Shown here: positions 54,999 through 62,300 of the stretch, piece after piece
Numbering within the stretch: position 1 is the stretch's first letter
Layout of the letters: every line of letters starts with the position of its first letter
NCBI RefSeq assembly: GCF_018604545.1
Contig: NZ_CP075896.1
Location: 682,001 to 746,000 of the forward strand
Source: Streptomyces koelreuteriae
GTDB taxonomy: Bacteria; Actinomycetota; Actinomycetes; Streptomycetales; Streptomycetaceae
Reading direction: 5' to 3'
Length of the DNA stretch: 64,000 nt
Notes under the pieces: model-generated
Told to the model about the DNA's origin: nothing
Database searches by the model: none
The model's input: the letters and a program-made list of their open reading frames with translations, nothing else
Program-made: the position numbers and the translations under genes

Positions 54999-55907
54999 TC
55001 AGCCCTTCACCGCGCCCTCGCCCACACCGCGGAAGAAGTACCGCTGGAGACAGGCGAAGAGGGCGATCAGCGGTGCGACGGCGATGATCGTGCCGGCGGC
55101 GACGAGGCGCTCGTCGTTGGCGAAGGTGCCGTGCAGATAGTTGAGGCCGATGGTCAGCGTGAACCTGGACGGGTCGCTCAGCACGATGAGCGGCCACAGG
55201 AAGTCGTCCCAGGCGCCCATGAAGGCGAAGATCGCGACGACGGCGAGGGTGCCCTTCACCGACGGCAGGGCGATGCGCAGGAACCGCTGCCAGACGTTGG
55301 CGCCGTCGACGAAGGCCGCTTCCTCGATCTCGTAGGGCAGGTTGAGGAAGGCGTTGCGCATCAGCAGGACGTTCATCGCGCCGATGCAGCCCGGCAGGAC
55401 CACGCCGATCAGGGTGTTGTTGAGGCCGAGCTCCCGCATGGTGGTGAACTGGGCGATGATAATGCCCTCCACGGGCACGAGCATCGCCAGGATGAAGGCC
55501 AGGGTGGCGACCCGGCGGCCGCGGTAGCGGAGTCGGGCCAGGGCGTATCCGGCGAGGGCGGCGCCGACGCAGTTGGTGACGACGTTGGCGGTGGCGACCT
55601 TCAGGGAGTTGAGGGCGTAGTCCCAGACGGGGATGGTGTCGGCGACCCGCTCGTAGTTGTGCAGGGTCGGATCGCCCGGCAGGAACGTCGGCGGGGAGCT
55701 GTAGATGTCCTCGGTGGGACCCTTGAGGGAGGTGGAGAGCTGCCACAGGAACGGGCCGATGGTCAGAGCCAGTACGGCGAGCAGCAGGACGTAGCGCAGG
55801 GCGAGTTCCCACACCCGGACGCGGCGGCCGTGCTCGTCGGTGATCCGGGGTTCGCGGACGGCGGCGGGCACCTTCTCCCGAGGAGGTGTCTTCTCGAGGA
55901 CGCTCAT
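54999..55907 (-). CDS. CUT1 oligosaccharide ABC permease (MalG type)
   Basis: A 302-residue permease with six membrane helices. The cytoplasmic EAA loop reads EIEEAAFVDGANVWQRFLRIALP (about 192-214), the coupling site for an MsiK-type ATPase. It pairs with the permease encoded upstream (ATGA overlap). CUT1 systems import di- and oligosaccharides; here N-glycan fragments are the likely cargo. No ATPase gene is present in the operon, which is normal in Streptomyces where MsiK is shared. Confidence 0.9.
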   Translation of the reverse strand: MSVLEKTPPREKVPAAVREPRITDEHGRRVRVWELALRYVLLLAVLALTIGPFLWQLSTSLKGPTEDIYSSPPTFLPGDPTLHNYERVADTIPVWDYALNSLKVATANVVTNCVGAALAGYALARLRYRGRRVATLAFILAMLVPVEGIIIAQFTTMRELGLNNTLIGVVLPGCIGAMNVLLMRNAFLNLPYEIEEAAFVDGANVWQRFLRIALPSVKGTLAVVAIFAFMGAWDDFLWPLIVLSDPSRFTLTIGLNYLHGTFANDERLVAAGTIIAVAPLIALFACLQRYFFRGVGEGAVKG

Positions 55908-56797
55908 GACTCCTCCTTCCGGTCGGCGCGCAGCACCAGCAGCATCAGGACGACGGTGACCACGAAGACGACGACGGCAATCGCGGAGGCGTAGCCGACG
56001 CGGCCGGTCAGGCCGGTGCCGGTGCGCTGGACGAGCATGACGAGGGTGGTGTCCTCGCCCGCCGGACCACCGCTCGGGCCCGCCAGCAGATACACCTCGG
56101 AGAACACCTTGAACGCGGCGACGGAGGAAAGCGCGCCGACGAGCACCATGGTGGAGCGGACGGCGGGCACGGTGACGGTCATGAAACGGCGTACCGCGCC
56201 CGCCCCGTCGACGGCGGCGGCCTCGTGCAGCTCGCGCGGCACGTTCCCGAGCGCCGCCAGATAGATGATCATGTAGTAGCCGAGGCCCTTCCACACCGTG
56301 ACGGCCATGGCGCTCAGCAGGAGCAGCCACTGGTCGCTGAGGAAGCCGACCCGGTCGGCGCCGACCGTCTCCAGCAGCGAGTTGACCAGTCCGCGGTCGT
56401 CCAGCAGCCACACCCAGATCAGCCCGACCACGACGATCGAGGCGACGACCGGGGTGTAGAAGGCGGACCGGAAGAAGGTGATGCCGGGGATGTTCTTCTG
56501 CACGAGCAGGGCGAGCAGCAGGGGCAGGACGACGAGCGGGGGCACGACGCCGAGGACGTAGAGCGTGCTGTTGCGCAGGCCGGTCCAGAACATGTCGTCC
56601 TGGAGCAGTTCCCGGAAGTTGGCGAGCCCCACGAACTGCCCGGGGATCAGGGTGCGGCGGTCGGTGAAGGCGTTGACCAGCGTGGAGAGGAACGGGTACA
56701 GGACGAAGGCGCCGGTGACGAGGAGGCCGGGTGCGGCGAACAGCCAGGGGCTGGTGGGCAGTTGGCGCCGCACCCGGGAGATGCCGGAGAGAGCCAT
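55904..56797 (-). CDS. CUT1 oligosaccharide ABC permease (MalF type)
   Basis: A 297-residue permease with six helices and the EAA motif ELHEAAAVDGAGAVRRFMTVTVPAV (about 186-210). It forms the heterodimeric channel with the next gene product. Its ATG lies 6 nt after the stop of the binding protein, in a tight operon. The sugar specificity cannot be read from it directly. Confidence 0.9.
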   Translation of the reverse strand: MALSGISRVRRQLPTSPWLFAAPGLLVTGAFVLYPFLSTLVNAFTDRRTLIPGQFVGLANFRELLQDDMFWTGLRNSTLYVLGVVPPLVVLPLLLALLVQKNIPGITFFRSAFYTPVVASIVVVGLIWVWLLDDRGLVNSLLETVGADRVGFLSDQWLLLLSAMAVTVWKGLGYYMIIYLAALGNVPRELHEAAAVDGAGAVRRFMTVTVPAVRSTMVLVGALSSVAAFKVFSEVYLLAGPSGGPAGEDTTLVMLVQRTGTGLTGRVGYASAIAVVVFVVTVVLMLLVLRADRKEES

Positions 56798-56803
56798 CGG
56801 AGC

Positions 56804-58093
56804 TCAGCCCTGCTGCTGCAGGAGCCGGTCGCACTCCTTGACAGCGTTGTCGAGAGCTTCCTTGGGGCTCTGCTTGCCCTGCAGGGCCTTGGCGACCTCG
56901 TTGCGCAGCGCGATCTTCATCTGCTCGCTGAACAGTACGGGCGTGTAGTTGACCGCCGTCTTCAGGGACTTGGCGGCGGCCACCCGTACGCGGGTCTCGT
57001 CGCTCCCGTCCTCCTTGGTGAAGTACGGGTCGTCCAGCGAGCCCGCGGTGCTCGGGAAGATGGCGACCTTCTTGGCGAACGACATCTGGTGCGCCGCGTC
57101 GGTGACGAAGTGCGCGAAGGCGACGGCCGCGGGCTTCCGCTTCGACTGGGAGTTGACCATCACGCCCATCACGTACATGTTGACGTGCCCGGTGCTGGTG
57201 ACCTGGTCGGTGATGCCGATGTTCTTGTACAGGCTCGGCGCCTGCTTCTTGAAGTTGCCGAGGTCGAGCGCGCTGCCGGGGTTCATGGCGACGGCTCCGG
57301 TGAGGAACTTCTTGCCGGACGACTCCGGGGTGGCGGTCAGCGCCTGCGGATCGAGGGCCTTCGCGTCGTACAGCTCCTTGTACTTGGCGAGGAGTCGCAC
57401 ACCCTTGTCGTCGTTGAAGGAGAAGGCGGTGCCCTGCTTGTTCATCAGCTGCACGCCGTAGCGGCCGAAGTCCTCGATGGTGGGCACGTTGGCGAGGGTG
57501 GCGACCTTGCCGCCGCTCTTCTCCGCCATCTTCAGGCCCGCGGAGAAGAGTTCGTCGTATGTCTTCGGAGGCTGCTCGGGGTCGAGCCCGGCCTCCTTGA
57601 ACAGGGTCTTGTTGTAGAAGAGCGGGCCGGTGTTGAGGTACCAGGGGAAGGCGTACGTGCCGGTCATCCCCGGTATCCGATGGCCCGCCCAGGCGCCCGG
57701 CAGATACTCCTTCTCGTACTGCGGGGCGGCCTTGTCCAGGTCGAGGGCGAGTCCGGCCTTGGCGAGCGGGGCGACGAGGTCCGGGGAGACGTTGACGACG
57801 TCGGGCAGGGTGCCGCCGGCCGCGTCGGCGCTGATCTTGTCGGCGTAGCCCTCGGCGGGCTGGTCGACCCACTTCACCTTCGTGCCAGGGTGCTTCTTCT
57901 CGAACTCGGCGATGAGGCCCTCGAAGTACGGCTTGAAGTTGGCGCGCAGATTCCACGTCTGGAAGGTGATGTCACCCTCGACCTTGCCCGAGGCGTCGCT
58001 GGAACCGCCTCCGCCTCCCCCGGAACCGCAGGCGCTCAAGGGCAGCAGGACAGCGACGGCAGCGGCGGCGAAGGCTCTGCGGGAGATGCGCAC
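56804..58093 (-). CDS. CUT1 oligosaccharide-binding lipoprotein
   Basis: A 429-residue family 1 extracellular solute-binding protein. Lipobox LPLSAC at Cys22 is followed by a Gly/Ser linker. The body has ITFQTWNLRANFKPYF (about 41-56), VNVSPDLVAPLAKAGLALDL and FPWYLNTGPLFYNKTLFKEAG (about 138-158), typical of CUT1 binding proteins. It starts with GTG 58093 and AAGGAG upstream. Given the GH85, GH38 and GH5 genes in the same operon, it probably binds high-mannose or trimmed N-glycan. It is the promoter-proximal gene, divergent from lacI-type 58332. Confidence 0.9.
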   Translation of the reverse strand: MRISRRAFAAAAVAVLLPLSACGSGGGGGGSSDASGKVEGDITFQTWNLRANFKPYFEGLIAEFEKKHPGTKVKWVDQPAEGYADKISADAAGGTLPDVVNVSPDLVAPLAKAGLALDLDKAAPQYEKEYLPGAWAGHRIPGMTGTYAFPWYLNTGPLFYNKTLFKEAGLDPEQPPKTYDELFSAGLKMAEKSGGKVATLANVPTIEDFGRYGVQLMNKQGTAFSFNDDKGVRLLAKYKELYDAKALDPQALTATPESSGKKFLTGAVAMNPGSALDLGNFKKQAPSLYKNIGITDQVTSTGHVNMYVMGVMVNSQSKRKPAAVAFAHFVTDAAHQMSFAKKVAIFPSTAGSLDDPYFTKEDGSDETRVRVAAAKSLKTAVNYTPVLFSEQMKIALRNEVAKALQGKQSPKEALDNAVKECDRLLQQQG

Positions 58094-58196
58094 GGTGACC
58101 GGCTCCTTCGAAGGCAGGGCGGGATTGGGCGGCGGAAAGGGCGCCGGGCCAGACCTTGCATCGTTCTCTTCGGGGAAGTCAATGGATTCTGCTCAG

Positions 58197-58209
58197 CTAA
58201 AGTCTTTAG
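58197..58209. promoter_or_regulatory. LacI-type operator O1, CTAAAG-T-CTTTAG
   Basis: A perfect 13-bp palindrome 104 bp before the binding-protein start. It shares CTAAAG...TTTAG arms with O2 and O3, so the same regulator likely binds all three. Confidence 0.7.
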
Positions 58210-58262
58210 TTGGACATAAACGCAGGTCAGCGCAGGATCATACGACTTCTTGCGATGGATCA

Positions 58263-58300
58263 CTAATGCGCTTTAGGGTGAGGACACTCAAGCGCATTAG
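58263..58300. promoter_or_regulatory. LacI-type operators O2 and O3
   Basis: O2 is CTAATGCGCTTTAG (58263-58276) and O3 is CTCAAGCGCATTAG (58287-58300). Each is a near-palindrome centred on GCGC, and the two are mirror images: CACTAATGCGCTT at 58261 recurs inverted at 58290-58302. Their centres lie 24 bp apart, just before the regulator gene at 58332, as expected for autoregulation. Confidence 0.75.
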
Positions 58301-58331
58301 TGCACAGCGCTCGTCGAATGGAGAAGCAAGC

Positions 58332-59378
58332 GTGACGGGAAAGCGCTCACCGGCGCGCCGGCCGACGATGAAGGACATCGCCCGGCGGGCCGGGGTCTCC
58401 GAGAGCGCGGTCTCCTTCGCGCTCAACGGCAGGCCCGGGGTCTCCGAGGTGACCCGGGACCGGGTGCGCAGGGTCTCCGAGCAGTTGGGCTGGCGGCCCA
58501 GCACGGCGGCGCGCGCCCTGTCCGGGGAGGGCGCGGCGACGGTCGGTTTCGTCCTGGCCCGTCCGGCGGGCACGCTGGGCGTGGACTCGTTCTTCCTGCA
58601 ACTGGTCTCCGGCATCCAGGAGGTGCTGGCCGAGCGTCATCTCGGTCTGCTGTTCCAGATCGCCGAGGACATCGACGACGAGTGCGCGGTGTACCGGCGG
58701 TGGTGGGCCGAACACCGGGTGGACGGTGTGCTGGTGGTCGACCCGCGCACCGACGACCCCCGGCCCGGCCTCCTCGACGAACTCGGGCTGCCTGCCGTGG
58801 TGATCGGCGGCGCCCCGGACGAACGGCACCCGGGTCTTTCGACGGTGTGGGCCGACGACGCGGGCGCGATGGCCGCGGTGGTGGACGGGCTGTACGCGCT
58901 CGGCCATCGCCGGATCGCGCACATCGCCGGACTGCCCGGGCTGGCCCACACCGAGCGCCGCATCCGCACCCTGCGCGCCGAGGCCGAGCGCCGGGGCCTG
59001 TCGGAGGTGCAGTCGGTGCCGACCGACTACTCCGACGAGGCGGGCGCGGCCGTCACCCGCCGGGTCCTGGACGGCCCCGCCGCCCCGACGGCCCTGATCT
59101 ACGACAACGACGTGATGGCCGTCGCCGGGGTCGCCGCCGCCACCGAGCTCGGCTACGCGGTGCCGGCCGACGTGTCGGTGGTGGCCTGGGAGGACTCCGC
59201 CCTGTGCCGCCTGGTCAAGCCGTGGCTGTCCGCGCTCTCCCGCGACAGCGTCGAGTTCGGCCGCACGGCGGCCCGCGAACTGACCACCCTCCTCGACGGC
59301 GGCCCGGCCCGGGCGGTACGGGTGCCGGTGCCGCGGCTGATCGAGCGGGACAGTACGGGGGTGGTGCGGGGGGTGTGA
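58332..59378 (+). CDS. LacI-family regulator of the N-glycan operon
   Basis: A 348-residue LacI/GalR protein. The HTH (MKDIARRAGVSESAVSFALNGRPGVSEVTRDRVRRV, about 13-48) and hinge (STAARALSGE) come first, then a periplasmic-binding-like effector domain. Divergent from the CUT1/GH85 operon, it most likely represses it and is released by an imported glycan fragment. GTG 58332 has GGAGAAG 8 nt upstream; upstream in-frame codons are antisense to the binding protein. Three operator-like sites lie between the two genes. Confidence 0.9.
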   Translation: MTGKRSPARRPTMKDIARRAGVSESAVSFALNGRPGVSEVTRDRVRRVSEQLGWRPSTAARALSGEGAATVGFVLARPAGTLGVDSFFLQLVSGIQEVLAERHLGLLFQIAEDIDDECAVYRRWWAEHRVDGVLVVDPRTDDPRPGLLDELGLPAVVIGGAPDERHPGLSTVWADDAGAMAAVVDGLYALGHRRIAHIAGLPGLAHTERRIRTLRAEAERRGLSEVQSVPTDYSDEAGAAVTRRVLDGPAAPTALIYDNDVMAVAGVAAATELGYAVPADVSVVAWEDSALCRLVKPWLSALSRDSVEFGRTAARELTTLLDGGPARAVRVPVPRLIERDSTGVVRGV

Positions 59379-59382
59379 ACAC

Positions 59383-59610
59383 CGGGCTGCGGCAGGCCAC
59401 GTGAGGGCGAGGACTCCCCGGGACCGATGCCGGCACGCACTCGTGTGGGGCTCCTGGCCCGGCGCGGAACGGCCCGGCCGGACGGCACACGCACCACGAG
59501 CTTCGGGCTGTGGCACCCGGCCAGGTCCCACCGAGCCCTGTGCCGGCACTCACGCTGCGCGGGGACCCCGGTGCGGCGCGGAGCGGCCCGGGCAGAACAC
59601 GCACCGCGGG
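59383..59610. repeat. Imperfect ~110-bp direct duplication in a non-coding gap
   Basis: The 325-bp gap 59379-59703 holds no gene. It contains two imperfect copies in the same order: CGGGCTG-GGCA (59383 and 59504), GCCGGCAC (59429 and 59542), and GGCGCGGA-CGGCCCGG (59461 and 59575) followed by ACACGCACC in both. The period is 113-121 bp. The function is unknown. Confidence 0.5.
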
Positions 59611-59703
59611 CCCGTCGCACCATCGGTACGCACCCCCGCCCCTCGCGCCGGCTGCGGAACGCCCACGGTGCGGGCCTGCCGCTCCCGGACCGGGAGGGCC
59701 ACA

Positions 59704-60744
59704 ATGGACGGTATGCGAGTGCGGCGCACCGCCTGGGCCTCTGCCGGACTGCTGCTGGCTGTCGCGGTCGGCTGCACCGGCGGTGGGGACGAGGGCGCGC
59801 CCGAGGCAACTCCGGCATCGGCCCCCGCCACGACCGAGAAGCCTCGCGCCACGTCCTCCCCCACACCCTCCCCGGCCGACCCCGTCTCCCTCCCCGCCCT
59901 GATGCGGCGCGAGCACACCGGCTCCGGACTGCGTCTCGGGGCCGTGCTCGACCGGACCTCCGCCTACACCCGGTACGCCGTGACGTACGAGGCGAACGGC
60001 CTGACGGTCTCGGGGATCATGAACATCCCGGGGGGCGAGGGTCCCTTCCCGGCGCTGGTGCTGGCGCACGGGTACATCGACCCGGACGACTACTTCAGCG
60101 GCCAGGGCATGCCACGCGAGCAGGACCGTCTGGCCCGCAGCGGCTATGTCGTCCTGCACACCGACTACCGCAACCACGCCCGCTCCGACAAGGACCCCGA
60201 CAACGACGTGAACCTGCGGCTCGGCTACACCGAGGACGTCATCGGCGCCGCCCTGGCCCTGCGCGACTCGGGCCGCCCGGAGATCGACGGCGACCGTCTC
60301 GGCCTGTTCGGCCGGTCGATGGGCGGCGGGGTCGTGTACAACACGCTGGTCGTGGCGCCCGGTCTGTTCGACGCGGCCGTGGCGTACGCGCCGGTGAGTG
60401 CCCGCCCGCAGGAGAACATCGACCACTTCCAGCGGCCCGACGGCGACCCGCTCGTGGCCGAGATCGAGGAGAAGCACGGCACCCCCGAGGAGGACCCGGA
60501 CTTCTGGCGCGGTGTCTCGCCCCTCACCTACGCCGACCGTGTGAGCGAACCCCTGCTGATCCAGCACGGCACGGCCGACGACACCTGCCCCCTCGCCTGG
60601 TCACGGGAGGTCTCCGCCACCTTCGAGGAGGCCGGCAAGGACGTCGAGCTGCGCACCGTCGACGGTGAGGGGCACACATTCGGGCCCCGGTGGGCAGCCG
60701 AGATGGACGTCACCGAGGCCTTCTTCGCACGCCATCTGCGCTGA
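59704..60744 (+). CDS. Lipoprotein alpha/beta-hydrolase (S9-like)
   Basis: A 346-residue membrane-attached hydrolase. Lipobox VAVGC at Cys24 and a Pro/Thr/Ser linker lead to the catalytic domain. It has an LAHGYIDPDD oxyanion strand, nucleophile Ser205 in GRSMGGG, acid Asp in HGTADDTCP (about 289-297) and His324 in GEGHTFG. It resembles dienelactone-hydrolase/prolyl-oligopeptidase-like esterases. GGGAGGG lies 6 nt before ATG 59704; another ATG at 59713 is possible. Its substrate is unknown. A role in deacylating glycans is only a guess from location. Confidence 0.82.
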   Translation: MDGMRVRRTAWASAGLLLAVAVGCTGGGDEGAPEATPASAPATTEKPRATSSPTPSPADPVSLPALMRREHTGSGLRLGAVLDRTSAYTRYAVTYEANGLTVSGIMNIPGGEGPFPALVLAHGYIDPDDYFSGQGMPREQDRLARSGYVVLHTDYRNHARSDKDPDNDVNLRLGYTEDVIGAALALRDSGRPEIDGDRLGLFGRSMGGGVVYNTLVVAPGLFDAAVAYAPVSARPQENIDHFQRPDGDPLVAEIEEKHGTPEEDPDFWRGVSPLTYADRVSEPLLIQHGTADDTCPLAWSREVSATFEEAGKDVELRTVDGEGHTFGPRWAAEMDVTEAFFARHLR

Positions 60745-60749
60745 CCCGG

Positions 60750-62288
60750 TCACACCCGGGACCGGTACAGCCCGAACTCCGCGATCCGTACGGCCCCTCG
60801 CGCCCCGGTCACCCGTACCCGCCACCGCCGGGCCCGCACGGCGCCGGGCAGCAGCAGGATCCGGCTCGCTCCGGCGACCCCCGCCCGGGCCACCTCCGCC
60901 CAGCCGCCGTCGCGGTACGCCTCCACCACGAAGCCCTCCACCTGCTGGCCGTACCGGATGTCCTCCGCCAGGCGGACCCGGTCCACCTCCCGCTCCCGGC
61001 CGAGGTCGACGGTGACCCGGCCCGGTGAGGTACTGGTCCGGGCGCCGTCCGCAAGATCCTCGGGCAGTTCGCGGTCGATCCGCTCGCGAAACTCCCGCAG
61101 GCGCGTGACATCGGCGGCCGGCAGCAACCCCCGGGTGTCGGGCGGGATGTTGAGGAGCAGCACCGAGTTCCGGCCGACGGAGCGGAAGTAGATGTCCGTC
61201 AACTGCTCGACGCTCTTGGGCCGCTGGTCCGCGTGGTAGAACCAACCGTCCCGGATCGACACATCGCACTCGGCGGGCCACCACTGGAGATAGTCGGCGA
61301 CCGGCCGCGCCGCGACCAGGGCGTCCCGGCTGCCCATGTCGGGGGCGTCGTAGGAGAGGGCGTAGTCGGTCCGCCCGTAGTCCTTCTCCTGGACGGGGAC
61401 GACGCTCCACTCGTCCTCCCGGGCCAGCCCGCCCTCGTTGCCGACCCAGCGGACGTCCGGCCCGGTCACGGCGACGACGGCGTCCGGGGCGAGGGACCGC
61501 ACGAGGCTGTACCAGCTGTCCCAGTCGTACTTCTCGACCTTGTCCGGCGGGATGTGCCCCTGGGCCCCGTCGAACCACACCTCGTCGACCGGGCCGTACT
61601 CGGTGAGCACCTCGTAGAGCTGGTTGAGCATATGGGCGCCGTAGTCGGTGGCGGGGAGCGTGTACGAGCGGGGCGGGGTGCGGTCGTCGCCGTCGACGAG
61701 GGTGGGGATGGTGCGTGGGGCGCGGGCGCTGCCGTTGGCGTACACGCCGTGCAGGTACTGGTTCTCGTCGGCGGGCGAGATGTAGACACCGACCTTGAGG
61801 CCGTGCCGCCGCATGGAGTCGGCGAAGTCGCGCAGGACGTCGCCCCGGCCGTCGCGCCACGTGCTCGACGCCACCGTGTGGCCGGTGTAGCGGGAGGGAT
61901 AGAGCACGAAGCCGTCGTGGTGCTTGACGGTGAGGATGGCCAGCTTGAAGCCGCCGTCGCGCAGGGCGCGGGCCCACTGGTCGGTGTCGAGGCCGGACGG
62001 CTGGAAGACGTCCGGGTCCTCGTCGCCGGTGCCCCATTCGAGGCCGGTGAAGGTGTTCACGCCGAAGTGCAGGAAGGCGGTGCGCTCCAGGCGCTGCCAG
62101 GCGATCTGCCCTGCGGTGGGGCGCACTTGGGAGGCCTTGCGGACCAAATCCTCCGGGCTGTCGTCGGGGCCGACGGGGATACGGCTGCGACGGGGGTCAG
62201 GCGGAGCCGCGAGTGCGGGTGCCGTCATGCCGGCGGTCGCGGCGAGGACGGCGGCTGATGCGACGAACACGCGTCGGGACACGGCCAT
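60750..62288 (-). CDS. Exported GH29 alpha-L-fucosidase
   Basis: A 512-residue enzyme with a twin-arginine leader (SRRVFVASAAV, 4-14; cleavage near ALAAP). The GH29 barrel (about 55-345) has ILTVKHHDGFVLY and nucleophile Asp240 in VWFDGAQG. The C-terminal ~110 residues form a discoidin-like beta domain (VTVDLGREREVDRVRLAED; VRVTGARGAVRIAEF). It releases terminal L-fucose from glycans outside the cell; the fuc operon in the same window could consume the product. It lies 12 nt downstream of the GH20 gene on the same strand, in one operon. Confidence 0.88.
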   Translation of the reverse strand: MAVSRRVFVASAAVLAATAGMTAPALAAPPDPRRSRIPVGPDDSPEDLVRKASQVRPTAGQIAWQRLERTAFLHFGVNTFTGLEWGTGDEDPDVFQPSGLDTDQWARALRDGGFKLAILTVKHHDGFVLYPSRYTGHTVASSTWRDGRGDVLRDFADSMRRHGLKVGVYISPADENQYLHGVYANGSARAPRTIPTLVDGDDRTPPRSYTLPATDYGAHMLNQLYEVLTEYGPVDEVWFDGAQGHIPPDKVEKYDWDSWYSLVRSLAPDAVVAVTGPDVRWVGNEGGLAREDEWSVVPVQEKDYGRTDYALSYDAPDMGSRDALVAARPVADYLQWWPAECDVSIRDGWFYHADQRPKSVEQLTDIYFRSVGRNSVLLLNIPPDTRGLLPAADVTRLREFRERIDRELPEDLADGARTSTSPGRVTVDLGREREVDRVRLAEDIRYGQQVEGFVVEAYRDGGWAEVARAGVAGASRILLLPGAVRARRWRVRVTGARGAVRIAEFGLYRSRV

Positions 62289-62300
62289 GGCGACGACTCC

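Noticed and set aside
54999..57956. A 985-codon frame extending the MalG-type permease upstream
   Set aside because: The extra part lies out of frame over the other permease and the binding protein; ATG 55907 with ATGA overlap is the real start.
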